Assembly: GCF_003385895.1 (NCBI RefSeq)
Contig: NZ_QRDQ01000008.1
Location: 62,001 to 126,000 of the forward strand
From: Flavobacterium cutihirudinis
GTDB taxonomy: Bacteria > Bacteroidota > Bacteroidia > Flavobacteriales > Flavobacteriaceae
Direction of reading: 5' to 3'
DNA: 64,000 bases
Positions within the stretch are counted from its first letter, which is position 1. Each line of letters starts with the position of its first letter. The position numbers and the translations under genes were made by a program. Below, piece after piece: positions 33,201 to 41,526 of this stretch. The notes under the pieces were generated by a model that was not told the DNA's origin, searched no databases, and saw nothing but the letters and a program-made list of their open reading frames with translations.

Positions 33201-33353
33201 CTTTGTTTGGAAACTTTGCTAAAAAATTACGCACTTTACGGTTAAACCCATATTTTATTCAATAGGGAATTGTACATTTATAGTATAAAAGTTCGTTAAT
33301 AACTTTAAATAAAGAAATTCTTTATTATTTTTACCACATAATTTAAGCAAACT

Positions 33354-34229
33354 ATGAGTTCTAACTTTGATAAATTTCAAAAGCGCAGGTTAATTTCCTC
33401 TTATTTTTCGGTAGTTTTAAGTGTATTTCTGGTTTTATTCCTTTTAGGAGTACTGGGATTATTCATCATTAATTCTAAAAAACTGGCAAACGATTTTAAA
33501 GAAAAAATCGCAATGACAGTTTTCTTCAAAAATGAGGCTAATGATAGTGTTATCAAAGCATTCAATACAGAACTAAAAAGAGCTCCTTTTGCAAAATCAT
33601 ATGCTTATGTTTCTAAAGAAAAAGCAGCAAAAGAGCACACAGATATCATTGGAGAAGACTTCCTGACTTTCTTAGGTGAAAATCCATTATTGAACTCCTA
33701 CGACATACATCTTAAAGCTGATTATGTTGAAAGAGATAGTATTTCTAAAATCGAAAGCAGTTTGCGTCAAAACACTATGATTGAAGATATTGTTTACGAC
33801 AAACAATTGGTAAATCTGGTAAACGATAATATCAAAAAAGTAAGTATGTGGATTTTGATTATCAGTGGTTTCCTTGCGATTATTGCTGTTTTATTAATCA
33901 ACAGTTCATTGCGTTTATCCATACACTCGAATCGTTTTATCATTAAAACCATGCAAATGGTTGGCGCAACAAAATCTTTTATTCGTAAACCTTTTGTAAT
34001 GCGTAGTGTAAAATTAGGAATGTTAGGCGCAGGATTAGCAATTATAGCTTTAATTGCACTGCTTCTTTATGTAGAAACGAACTTCCCGGGCTTAGGAATT
34101 TTAGAAGACAAAGCCTTAATCGGATTGGTTTTACTGGCTGTTTTCGGATTAGGAGTTTTGATCACCTGGGTAAGTACTCATTTTGCAACACAACGTTTCT
34201 TAAATCTAAGAACAGACGATCTGTATTAG
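33354..34229 (+). CDS. ftsX: Cell-division protein FtsX
   Basis: 291 residues with the FtsX plan: cytoplasmic N-terminus (FQKRRLISSY), span at about 20-42, a periplasmic domain with MTVFFKNEAND and YVSKEKAAKEH, then three spans near 167-187, 222-244 and 255-275. It works with the ATPase FtsE to activate peptidoglycan hydrolases at the septum. ftsE is not adjacent. The DUF3098 gene and uppP follow on the same strand. Confidence 0.9.
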   Translation: MSSNFDKFQKRRLISSYFSVVLSVFLVLFLLGVLGLFIINSKKLANDFKEKIAMTVFFKNEANDSVIKAFNTELKRAPFAKSYAYVSKEKAAKEHTDIIGEDFLTFLGENPLLNSYDIHLKADYVERDSISKIESSLRQNTMIEDIVYDKQLVNLVNDNIKKVSMWILIISGFLAIIAVLLINSSLRLSIHSNRFIIKTMQMVGATKSFIRKPFVMRSVKLGMLGAGLAIIALIALLLYVETNFPGLGILEDKALIGLVLLAVFGLGVLITWVSTHFATQRFLNLRTDDLY

Positions 34230-34306
34230 TATTCAGTCGCAGTTTTAAGTATTCAGTATTAAACAAAACACCTTTGACTACGTTCAGGGTCACAAATTAA
34301 AGAAAG

Positions 34307-34561
34307 ATGAAAAACAACAATATAAAAGAAGAAAAACAAGACAATCACGAATTTCTTTTTGACAGCATCAACTACAAAATCTTATTGATTGGAATTGTTG
34401 TAATTGCGCTAGGATTTGTTTTGATGTCTGGCGGAGGAAGCCAGGATCCAAACGTTTTCAATGAAGATATTTTCAGCTTTAGACGTATTCGTTTAGCGCC
34501 AACAACCGTTTTAATTGGTTTTGGAATTACGATTTATTCTATTTTCAAAAAATCTAAATAG
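34307..34561 (+). CDS. DUF3098 small membrane protein
   Basis: 84 residues with two hydrophobic helices (about 25-43 and 62-80) separated by the loop GGGSQDPNVFNEDIFSFRR, which fits DUF3098, a Bacteroidota family usually found between ftsX and uppP. The genomic link suggests a role in division or envelope synthesis; function not established. Confidence 0.8.
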   Translation: MKNNNIKEEKQDNHEFLFDSINYKILLIGIVVIALGFVLMSGGGSQDPNVFNEDIFSFRRIRLAPTTVLIGFGITIYSIFKKSK

Positions 34562-34657
34562 ACTCCTTAGACATCTTAGACACCTTAGATCTTTAGATTA
34601 ATCTTTTCTAAAAAAATCTAAGAAGTCTAACATTCTAATAATCTAACAATCTAATAA
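34561..34657. repeat. TTAGA/TCTAA repeat spacer
   Basis: CTTAGACA/CTTAGAT units are followed by TCTAAGAAGTCTAA-type units that can pair with them. A related string is at 61600-61640. Confidence 0.4.
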
Positions 34658-35455
34658 ATGAATACATTACAAGCTATCGTTCTTGCCATTATTGAAGGAA
34701 TTACAGAGTTTTTGCCTGTTTCTTCGACAGGACATATGATTATTGCCTCTTCTTTTTTCGGGATTGCGCATGAAGATTTTACCAAACTTTTTACAATTGT
34801 TATTCAGCTTGGCGCTATTCTTTCTGTAGTCGTTTTATATTTTAAGCGATTTTTCCAGACACTTGATTTTTACTTTAAACTTTTAGTTGCCTTTATTCCA
34901 GCTGTGGTTTTAGGATTATTGTTAAGTGATTTTATCGATGGCTTGTTGGAAAATCCGGTTACAGTTGCCGTTTCACTTTTAATTGGTGGATTGATTTTAT
35001 TGAAAGTTGACGAATGGTTCAACAATCCAAATACAGCAGAAACTTCACAGGAAATAACATATTTACAAGCTTTTAAAATTGGTTTATTTCAATGTATCGC
35101 CATGATTCCCGGAGTTTCACGAAGTGGTGCAAGTATCGTAGGCGGAATGTCTCAAAAATTATCAAGAACAACAGCTGCCGAATTTTCATTTTTCTTAGCG
35201 GTTCCAACAATGCTTGGAGCAACTGTAAAAAAATGCTACGATTATTACAAAGCCGGATTCGAATTATCGCAAGATCAAACTACTATATTAATTATCGGAA
35301 ATATTGTTGCCTTTATTGTAGCCCTTTTAGCGATCAAAACATTTATTGGATTTTTGACTAAAAATGGTTTTAAAGTTTTTGGTTATTACCGAATTATTGC
35401 CGGAATCGTTTTATTACTGATTCACTTTTTCATTCACCCGCTTACCATCATATAA
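34658..35455 (+). CDS. uppP: Undecaprenyl-diphosphatase
   Basis: 265 residues, about eight membrane helices. The BacA/UppP motifs [15 protein letters not shown] near the N-terminus and PGVSRSGAS near 150 are both intact. It recycles the lipid carrier for cell-wall synthesis at the inner membrane. Its stop codon overlaps the truB ATG (TAATG), so the two are translationally coupled. Confidence 0.95.
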   Translation: MNTLQAIVLAIIEGITEFLPVSSTGHMIIASSFFGIAHEDFTKLFTIVIQLGAILSVVVLYFKRFFQTLDFYFKLLVAFIPAVVLGLLLSDFIDGLLENPVTVAVSLLIGGLILLKVDEWFNNPNTAETSQEITYLQAFKIGLFQCIAMIPGVSRSGASIVGGMSQKLSRTTAAEFSFFLAVPTMLGATVKKCYDYYKAGFELSQDQTTILIIGNIVAFIVALLAIKTFIGFLTKNGFKVFGYYRIIAGIVLLLIHFFIHPLTII

Positions 35456-36144
35456 TGACACCTGAAGAATATTTAAACGGACAAGTTTTATTGATTGACA
35501 AACCATTAAAATGGAGTTCGTTTCAAGCTGTCAATAAATTAAAATACCTTTTAATTAATAAAGTTGGGCTTCCAAAAAAGTTTAAAATTGGTCATGCCGG
35601 AACTCTTGATCCTTTAGCAAGCGGACTTTTATTAATCTGCACTGGAAAATTCACAAAAAAAATCTCTGAACTTCAAGGTCAGGCCAAAGAATATACCGGA
35701 ACATTTTATATTGGAGCTACTACTCCGTCATACGATTTAGAAACCGAAATCGATCAGACCTTTCCAACAGAACATATTGATGAAGCTTTAATTCATGAAA
35801 CCGTAAAACAGTTTTTGGGCGAAATCGATCAAAAACCGCCTATTTTTTCTGCTATAAAAAAAGATGGCGTTCGTTTGTACGAACACGCACGTGCAGGAGA
35901 AACCGTAGAAATTGCGAGCAGAAAAACAACGATTCACGAATTTGAAATTACCAGAATCGCTTTGCCTGAAATTGACTTTAGAGTAGTTTGCAGCAAAGGA
36001 ACATATATTCGCTCACTCGCTTACGATTTTGGAAAAGCAATGAATTCCGGTTCGCATTTAACCGTTTTACGCCGAACAAAAATTGGCGATTATGATGTAA
36101 AAAATGCGATTCATATTACATTGTTTGAAGAAAGCTTGAAATAA
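35455..36144 (+). CDS. truB: tRNA pseudouridine-55 synthase
   Basis: 229 residues. KIGHAGTLDPLASGLL contains the catalytic Asp of the TruB family. YTGTFYIGATTPSYD, FLGEIDQKPPIFSAIKKDG and CSKGTYIRSLAYDFG complete the fold. It modifies U55 in the T loop of tRNAs. It lacks the long C-terminal PUA domain of E. coli TruB. Overlaps uppP by one base. Its stop codon abuts the minus-strand terminator at 36143. Confidence 0.94.
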   Translation: MTPEEYLNGQVLLIDKPLKWSSFQAVNKLKYLLINKVGLPKKFKIGHAGTLDPLASGLLLICTGKFTKKISELQGQAKEYTGTFYIGATTPSYDLETEIDQTFPTEHIDEALIHETVKQFLGEIDQKPPIFSAIKKDGVRLYEHARAGETVEIASRKTTIHEFEITRIALPEIDFRVVCSKGTYIRSLAYDFGKAMNSGSHLTVLRRTKIGDYDVKNAIHITLFEESLK

Positions 36145-36177
36145 AAAAAAGCACATTACAAATATGAAGTAATGTGC
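36143..36177 (-). terminator. Minus-strand rho-independent terminator
   Basis: GCACATTAC (36151-36159) pairs with GTAATGTGC (36169-36177). On the minus strand it runs into at least eight U residues; on the plus strand no T run follows. It therefore ends a minus-strand transcript, and the nearest minus-strand reading frame is the 25-codon ORF at 36221-36298. Confidence 0.8.
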
Positions 36178-36220
36178 CTGGCTCTTAAATAAAGTACAGT
36201 TGTTCCATACTTATTCGCAA

Positions 36221-36298
36221 TTAATAGTGAGGCACATTTTTCCCTCCAAATAAAAATGTAGAAAAGAAATCATAGAATCTTTCGAATAACTTTTTCAT
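36221..36298 (-). CDS. Possible 25-residue peptide
   Basis: An ATG-started frame encodes MKKLFERFYDFFSTF then LFGGKNVPHY. The first 17 residues would form a basic, aromatic amphipathic helix. Support comes from the minus-strand terminator 44 bases downstream and from the absence of any other minus-strand gene between it and the thioredoxin-like gene (stop at 36495). No clear TAnnTTTG promoter precedes it, so it may be read from the thioredoxin-like transcript. The rest of this 350-base gap is AT-rich and shows nothing else. Confidence 0.4.
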   Translation of the reverse strand: MKKLFERFYDFFSTFLFGGKNVPHY

Positions 36299-36494
36299 AA
36301 TAGTGTATTTTTTAATAATTAAACATTAAATAAACACCAATAAAAAGAGTAAATCAGAAAGTTATAATAGAAGTGGGATAACAATACTAAGATACGAAAT
36401 ATTAGACTAATTAAAAATTATAAGCCTGTTTTTTAACATCTTATTTCGTTAATTATCAACACGTTATCAACAATTTCTTTTAGGCACACTAAAA

Positions 36495-37112
36495 CTAAAG
36501 CCTATTGTATTTAATGTTCTCCATAATCTCGAGAAGCTCTTCCTGAACAGAAATTCCTTTATCTGCCAAATACCACAATTGAAGGTCTGTTTTAATTTTT
36601 TCATCAATTGCCCCAACTTCTCTTTTGTGCTTTTCCATTAATTCAGAAGCGCCTTTAGGTCTTGGTCCCCAATCTGCTCTTACAATTCCGGCTTCTTTAC
36701 AAATCACAATTACTTTCGGAATTGCTCTTCCGCCATTTGTTAAATAATGATTCATTAATTCTTCGTTTTCATCACGAAGCACAATTCGCAGATCAATTTT
36801 TTTATCTGAAGAAAGTGCCATTTTATTTAAAATTGGAAGAATCTGCGCTGCATCTCCGCACCAGCCTTCTGAGATAACCAGCCAAATATAATGATTGTCT
36901 AGGTGTTGTAATTTTGAACTAACATTTTCAGAAATTTGAATCGTCTTTTCCAGTCGGTTCATTCGGGCCTCATTCAATTTTGAATAATTTGTCAGACTCT
37001 CTGACTGCTCATTTCCGGTCGATTTTCCTTCAGATAATAAATCGGAAACTAATTTTCGGTATTCCGCATACGAATGGCTGTTGAACAATGCTTTGGCTAC
37101 AATACTTTTCAT
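36495..37112 (-). CDS. Thioredoxin-like protein with a single active-site cysteine
   Basis: 205 residues. The central region has strand IWLVISEGWCGDAAQILP, corresponding to the thioredoxin WCGPC site but reading WCGDA, so only the first cysteine remains. GGRAIPKVIVI supplies the cis-Pro. This suits the thioredoxin_9-type proteins, which are cytoplasmic and uncharacterised. With one cysteine it may act in glutathione-like or monothiol exchange rather than dithiol reduction. No signal peptide. Confidence 0.8.
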   Translation of the reverse strand: MKSIVAKALFNSHSYAEYRKLVSDLLSEGKSTGNEQSESLTNYSKLNEARMNRLEKTIQISENVSSKLQHLDNHYIWLVISEGWCGDAAQILPILNKMALSSDKKIDLRIVLRDENEELMNHYLTNGGRAIPKVIVICKEAGIVRADWGPRPKGASELMEKHKREVGAIDEKIKTDLQLWYLADKGISVQEELLEIMENIKYNRL

Positions 37113-37269
37113 AAATATTTATTTTGCTTAGCATAAAATTACGGATTTCTAAAGATTGATAAATGACTTTTGTCACATTTGATGTAAAAAAACCGTAAAA
37201 TTCTTTATAAATTTAAATCGGCAACCTGATTATTTTTGCAAACATTATTTTTAAAAATCAGAATATGTC

Positions 37270-37277
37270 TATATTTG
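37270..37277 (+). promoter_or_regulatory. pyrH promoter -7 box TATATTTG
   Basis: Perfect TAnnTTTG 22 bases before the ATG. A second perfect box TATTTTTG at 37231-37238 could be an alternative start. Confidence 0.6.
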
Positions 37278-37299
37278 CACAAATTAACGCAACACACAA

Positions 37300-38007
37300 A
37301 TGAAATATAAAAGAATTCTTCTAAAACTTAGCGGCGAGGCCTTAATGGGTGATTTACAATACGGAATTGACCCAAAAAGATTAGCCGAATATGCAGATGA
37401 AATTAAGCAAATTCACAGCAAAGGAGTAGAAATCGCTATTGTAATTGGAGGAGGAAATATTTTTAGAGGCGTAGCTGGTGCCAGCGCCGGAATGGACAGA
37501 GTACAAGGCGATTATATGGGAATGCTTGCTACCGTTATTAACGGAATGGCTTTGCAGGGAGCATTAGAAGACAAAGGAATGAAAACCCGTCTTCAGACCG
37601 CTTTGAAAATGGAATCTATCGCAGAACCATACATTAAAAGAAGAGCTGATCGCCACTTAGAAAAAGGAAGAATTGTAATTTTTGGTGCCGGAACGGGAAA
37701 TCCATATTTTACAACCGATACTGCTGCAGTTTTAAGAGGTATCGAAATCAATGCTGATGTTATCCTGAAAGGAACACGTGTTGATGGTGTTTATGATTCT
37801 GATCCGGAAAAAAATGCTTCAGCAGTAAAATTTGACTTCATCTCATTTGATGATGTTCTTAAAAAAGGATTGAATGTAATGGATACAACTGCTTTTACAT
37901 TAAGCCAGGAAAATAAATTACCAATCGTTGTTTTTGACATGAACAAAATTGGAAACCTTTTGAAAATCTGCGAAGGAGAAAACATCGGAACTGTCGTAAA
38001 TATATAG
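37300..38007 (+). CDS. pyrH: UMP kinase
   Basis: 235 residues. [14 protein letters not shown] at the N-terminus, [29 protein letters not shown] and [17 protein letters not shown] are diagnostic for bacterial UMP kinase, which makes UDP for RNA and cell-wall precursors and is a hexameric cytosolic enzyme. frr follows after 76 bases, the common pyrH-frr order, with an ACTGAAAACTG repeat between them. Confidence 0.96.
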   Translation: MKYKRILLKLSGEALMGDLQYGIDPKRLAEYADEIKQIHSKGVEIAIVIGGGNIFRGVAGASAGMDRVQGDYMGMLATVINGMALQGALEDKGMKTRLQTALKMESIAEPYIKRRADRHLEKGRIVIFGAGTGNPYFTTDTAAVLRGIEINADVILKGTRVDGVYDSDPEKNASAVKFDFISFDDVLKKGLNVMDTTAFTLSQENKLPIVVFDMNKIGNLLKICEGENIGTVVNI

Positions 38008-38083
38008 TCATCAGTAACAGTTTACAGTCAACACGATATGACTTTAACTGAAAACTGAGAATGAAAACTGAAAAATAAAAAAA

Positions 38084-38647
38084 ATGAGTGAAGAAATAGA
38101 TTTCATATTAGAAAGTACAGAAGAATCAATGAATGGTTCGATTGCGCACTTAGAAAAAGAATTTCTAAATATTCGTGCAGGAAAAGCTTCTCCGGCAATG
38201 CTTGGAGGTGTTTTTGTTGATTATTACGGAGCTGCAACACCACTTTCTCAAGTATCTAAAATCAGTGTTCCAGATGCTAGAACAATTACTTTACAACCGT
38301 TTGAAAAAAACATGTTAACAGCAATTGAAAAAGCAATTATGGTTGCCAATATTGGTTTCAACCCAATGAACAATGGTGATGTTATTATCATCAGCGTTCC
38401 GCCTTTGACAGAAGAACGTCGTCGTGATTTGGCAAAACAAGCAAAAGCTGAAGCTGAAGATGCTAAAATCGGTATTCGTAATTCTCGTAAAGATGCAAAT
38501 ACGGATATTAAAAAATTAGAAAAAGAAGGAACTTCAGAAGATATCTGCAAATCTGCTGAAGAAGAAGTTCAAAACTTAACAAATGCTTTCACTAAAAAAA
38601 TTGATGAGTTATTGGCTGCAAAAGAAGCTGAAATCATGAAAGTGTAA
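38084..38647 (+). CDS. frr: Ribosome recycling factor
   Basis: 187 residues, the usual length. LEKEFLNIRAGKASPAML, DYYGAATPLSQVSKISVPDA and PPLTEERRRDLAKQAKAEAE are hallmark motifs of the two-domain tRNA-mimic that splits post-termination ribosomes with EF-G. Ends with the terminator at 38669. Confidence 0.96.
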   Translation: MSEEIDFILESTEESMNGSIAHLEKEFLNIRAGKASPAMLGGVFVDYYGAATPLSQVSKISVPDARTITLQPFEKNMLTAIEKAIMVANIGFNPMNNGDVIIISVPPLTEERRRDLAKQAKAEAEDAKIGIRNSRKDANTDIKKLEKEGTSEDICKSAEEEVQNLTNAFTKKIDELLAAKEAEIMKV

Positions 38648-38668
38648 TTACATTTGTCACAAAATAAG

Positions 38669-38707
38669 AATCCGTTTGGTTAAAATTGTACCAGACGGAT
38701 TTTTTTA
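38669..38707 (+). terminator. Rho-independent terminator after frr
   Basis: AATCCGTTTGGT pairs with ACCAGACGGATT across a short loop, then a T run. Ends 6 bases before the next promoter box. Confidence 0.85.
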
Positions 38708-38711
38708 TTCT

Positions 38712-38719
38712 TATTTTTG
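38712..38719 (+). promoter_or_regulatory. -7 box TATTTTTG for the DUF5686-type gene
   Basis: Perfect TAnnTTTG directly after the frr terminator. It rules out the longer frame starting at 38686 and supports the ATG at 38767. Confidence 0.6.
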
Positions 38720-38766
38720 CATACCAAAATCGTATTCTTTTCGTTTTTGAAATTATAATTCTCTGT

Positions 38767-41259
38767 ATGAAGCTATTCTGTTTTGTGATGTTGTTTTTTA
38801 CGCTTACTATTCAAGCGCAATTTCAAATAAACGGAATTGTAACCGACCCAAACAACAAACCACTGCCCTTTGCAACAATAACCACTGCAGACAATACTAA
38901 TACTATTACGGATGTTGACGGTAAGTTTGAGTTTAAAATTAGCTCAAATACGACCTCTTTCGCTGTTTCATATATTGGGTTTCAAACCAAAATAGTTGGT
39001 GTGACCAGCGATAAAAAATTCTACTCTGTCGCGCTTTCGCAAAAGACTGACAATCTAAAAGAAGTCGTTGTTTCAAATGAAAATCCGGCGTTGACTATCA
39101 TTAAAAAAGTTATTGCGAATAAAAACAAAAATAATCCGCAGAAAAAACTAAAGAGTTTTGAATACAAAACGTATAATAAACTGATTGTGACTGCAAATCC
39201 TGATTCAATTGACGGCCGAATCGATACTTCTGCAACCTATAAAGATTTCAATAAAAAACAAATCAACATCGATTCTTCAGATTATAAATTTAAAGAAATC
39301 ATAAGCAAACAGCATTTGTTTCAAACGGAGAAAGTTTCACAATATCAGTTTGGAAACAACAAATTAAAAGAAACGATTCTCGGAACAAAAATGGCAGGTT
39401 TCAAACAGCCTGTTTACGAAATTATCGCTTTCAATCTGCAGTCCATTTCGATTTATGACTCGAAGTATGAATTGTTCGAAACCAAACACCAAAGTCCAAT
39501 CGCTGATAACGCATTTTCTGATTATAATTACAAACTTCTGGACACTGTTCCCATTAAAGGTCGAAATACCTTTATGATTTACTTTAAAAACAAGAAAAGA
39601 AAAACAAATGCTCTAGAAGGTGTATTGTATATTGATCAGGAAAATTTCGCTGTAGCGAAAGCGGTAATGCGTATTAAAGCGGTTTTAGATATCAGCGGAA
39701 TTCATGAATTTGAATATGTGCCGGAGGAAAAAATATGGTTTCAGAGCAACACTACTTTCAAAATTGTAAAAGGTAAAAATGATGATGACATCAAGATATT
39801 AGGCGGAACTATCCAGTTTGACGGTGATGTTAAAGACAACTATGAACAAAGAAAAAAAGTAGCTTCAGATTTTACTTATTTGATATCTGAAAGCAATAAT
39901 TTTGATATTCATTACAACACAAATCCGTCCATAAAAAACCCTTCGCTTTATATTGAAGTCAAAGAAGACGCCAATAAGAAACCCGAAGAATTCTGGAATA
40001 CTTACAGAAAGGAAAGTTTAGATATTAAAGGTCAAAAAACCTATCAGTTAATAGACAGTTTATCGCTGAGCAAAAGAATCGAAAAACGTCTGGGACTGGG
40101 ACGAAAAATCATCAACGGTTATCTACCTATCGGACCAATTGATTTGGATTTAAAAAAGGTAATTAGTTATAACAACTACGAAGGTTTTCGTTTGGGTCTT
40201 GGCGGCGTAACCAACGATCGATTTTCTAAACTTTTCAGAATTGAAGGTTATGGCGCTTATGGGACAAAAGACGGCGTTTTTAAATACAACATCGGTTCTG
40301 GAGTTTTATTAGACAAAAACACCAATACCTGGCTAAACGGATCGTATACGGATGATGTGCGAGAGATTGCGAGTACCGTTTTTGCAGTAGATAAACGCGT
40401 TTTTAAAATTTATGATCCAAGGCCAATCAACATTAGTACTTTTTATAAATACATTGCATGGAAAGCGAATGTTCAAACCAAAATTATTCCGAAGACGGAA
40501 GCCGTTTTCGAATTGGCTAGAACGTATGTTGAACCAAAATTTGATTATCTTTTTAATTATAACGGGCAATTGTATTCGAGTTATATCATGACAACTGCGA
40601 TGGCTTCTATCGTTTGGGCGCCATTCAGTGAATTCATGCAAACGCCAAACGGAAGAACAGAAACAGATAAAAGATTCCCAAGATTTACTTTTCAGTACAC
40701 GCAATCGCTTCCAAATGTTTTAGAAAATGATTTTACTTTCAGCAAAATTGATTTTAAAACGGAGTATGAAAAAAAATACCTAAACGGACAAAAAACAAGT
40801 TTACTACTTCAGGGCGGTTACGCAATGGGCGACGTACCGATTACGCATTTGTACAACACGATGCCAAACAACCTAACAAAAGAAACCGTTATTCAACGTA
40901 TTACTTTTGCCGGAAGAAATAGTTTTGAAACCATGTATTTTAATGAGTTTTTCTCCAGTCAATATGTATTTTTTCAGATAAAGCATGGCTTTGACCGAAT
41001 TAAAATCATGAAAAAAGTTCGTCCTTCTTTGGTTTTAGTGACAAGAATGGCTTGGGGAAATATGGAAAACCCGGAACAGCATGTTGGCCCGGCATACAAA
41101 ACTTTAGACAAAGGTTATTTTGAATCGGGAATCGAACTTAACCGAATTTTCAAAGGTTTTGGTTTAGGCGGATTCTATCGCTACGGACCTAATCAATTAT
41201 TGAAATTTGAAGATAATATTGCGGTTAAGATTTCTTATGTTATTGATTTAGGATTGTAA
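38767..41259 (+). CDS. DUF5686-type outer-membrane protein with carboxypeptidase-regulatory-like domain
   Basis: 830 residues from the ATG at 38767. Signal peptide about 1-17 (LTIQAQ). A carboxypeptidase-regulatory-like domain at about 20-95 (GIVTDPNNKPLPFATI, DVDGKFEFKI, SYIGFQTKIVG) is followed by a long DUF5686-type region and a barrel ending IAVKISYVIDLGL. There is no TonB plug, so it is not a classical receptor. Such proteins are widespread in Bacteroidota and uncharacterised; cell-envelope maintenance is a guess. Confidence 0.78.
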   Translation: MKLFCFVMLFFTLTIQAQFQINGIVTDPNNKPLPFATITTADNTNTITDVDGKFEFKISSNTTSFAVSYIGFQTKIVGVTSDKKFYSVALSQKTDNLKEVVVSNENPALTIIKKVIANKNKNNPQKKLKSFEYKTYNKLIVTANPDSIDGRIDTSATYKDFNKKQINIDSSDYKFKEIISKQHLFQTEKVSQYQFGNNKLKETILGTKMAGFKQPVYEIIAFNLQSISIYDSKYELFETKHQSPIADNAFSDYNYKLLDTVPIKGRNTFMIYFKNKKRKTNALEGVLYIDQENFAVAKAVMRIKAVLDISGIHEFEYVPEEKIWFQSNTTFKIVKGKNDDDIKILGGTIQFDGDVKDNYEQRKKVASDFTYLISESNNFDIHYNTNPSIKNPSLYIEVKEDANKKPEEFWNTYRKESLDIKGQKTYQLIDSLSLSKRIEKRLGLGRKIINGYLPIGPIDLDLKKVISYNNYEGFRLGLGGVTNDRFSKLFRIEGYGAYGTKDGVFKYNIGSGVLLDKNTNTWLNGSYTDDVREIASTVFAVDKRVFKIYDPRPINISTFYKYIAWKANVQTKIIPKTEAVFELARTYVEPKFDYLFNYNGQLYSSYIMTTAMASIVWAPFSEFMQTPNGRTETDKRFPRFTFQYTQSLPNVLENDFTFSKIDFKTEYEKKYLNGQKTSLLLQGGYAMGDVPITHLYNTMPNNLTKETVIQRITFAGRNSFETMYFNEFFSSQYVFFQIKHGFDRIKIMKKVRPSLVLVTRMAWGNMENPEQHVGPAYKTLDKGYFESGIELNRIFKGFGLGGFYRYGPNQLLKFEDNIAVKISYVIDLGL

Positions 41260-41368
41260 TAAAATTTAATCCTAAAATATCTGACAAAAAGAATTTTATC
41301 AATAATATTCATATTTCTAAACAATTTTTCAAGTTTTTCACCACAAAAAATTACAGCATAGCATATTT

Positions 41369-41440
41369 GTAGAGGCGCACTGCAGTACGCCTAACGTAAG
41401 TGGATATTCGTTACGGAGACGCACTGCAGTGCGCCTCTAC
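41369..41440. repeat. Inverted repeat with ACTGCAGT palindromic arms
   Basis: Arms 41369-41386 and 41423-41440 (GTAGAGGCGCACTGCAGT and its complement) match perfectly, and each arm contains an internal ACTGCAGT palindrome. A CGTAA/TTACG pair sits between. It lies between convergent genes. Confidence 0.75.
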
Positions 41441-41458
41441 TGAATATTGAAACGGAAT

Positions 41459-41501
41459 AAAAAATCCCAAACCCCAATCGTAAAATTGGAATTTGGAATT
41501 T
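41459..41501 (-). terminator. Strand-specific hairpin terminator (43-bp repeat, copy B)
   Basis: Identical over 43 bases to 23926-23968 and placed 26 bases after the antiporter stop codon, almost the same distance as copy A after leuS. The G-U pairing pattern makes it functional in minus-strand RNA. Confidence 0.75.
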
Positions 41502-41526
41502 AAAAAAAATTGGCGTTTTCTTAATT

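Noticed and set aside
38686..38766. N-terminal 27-codon extension of the DUF5686-type protein
   Set aside because: It starts on TTG inside the frr terminator and upstream of the -7 box; the signal peptide begins at 38767.
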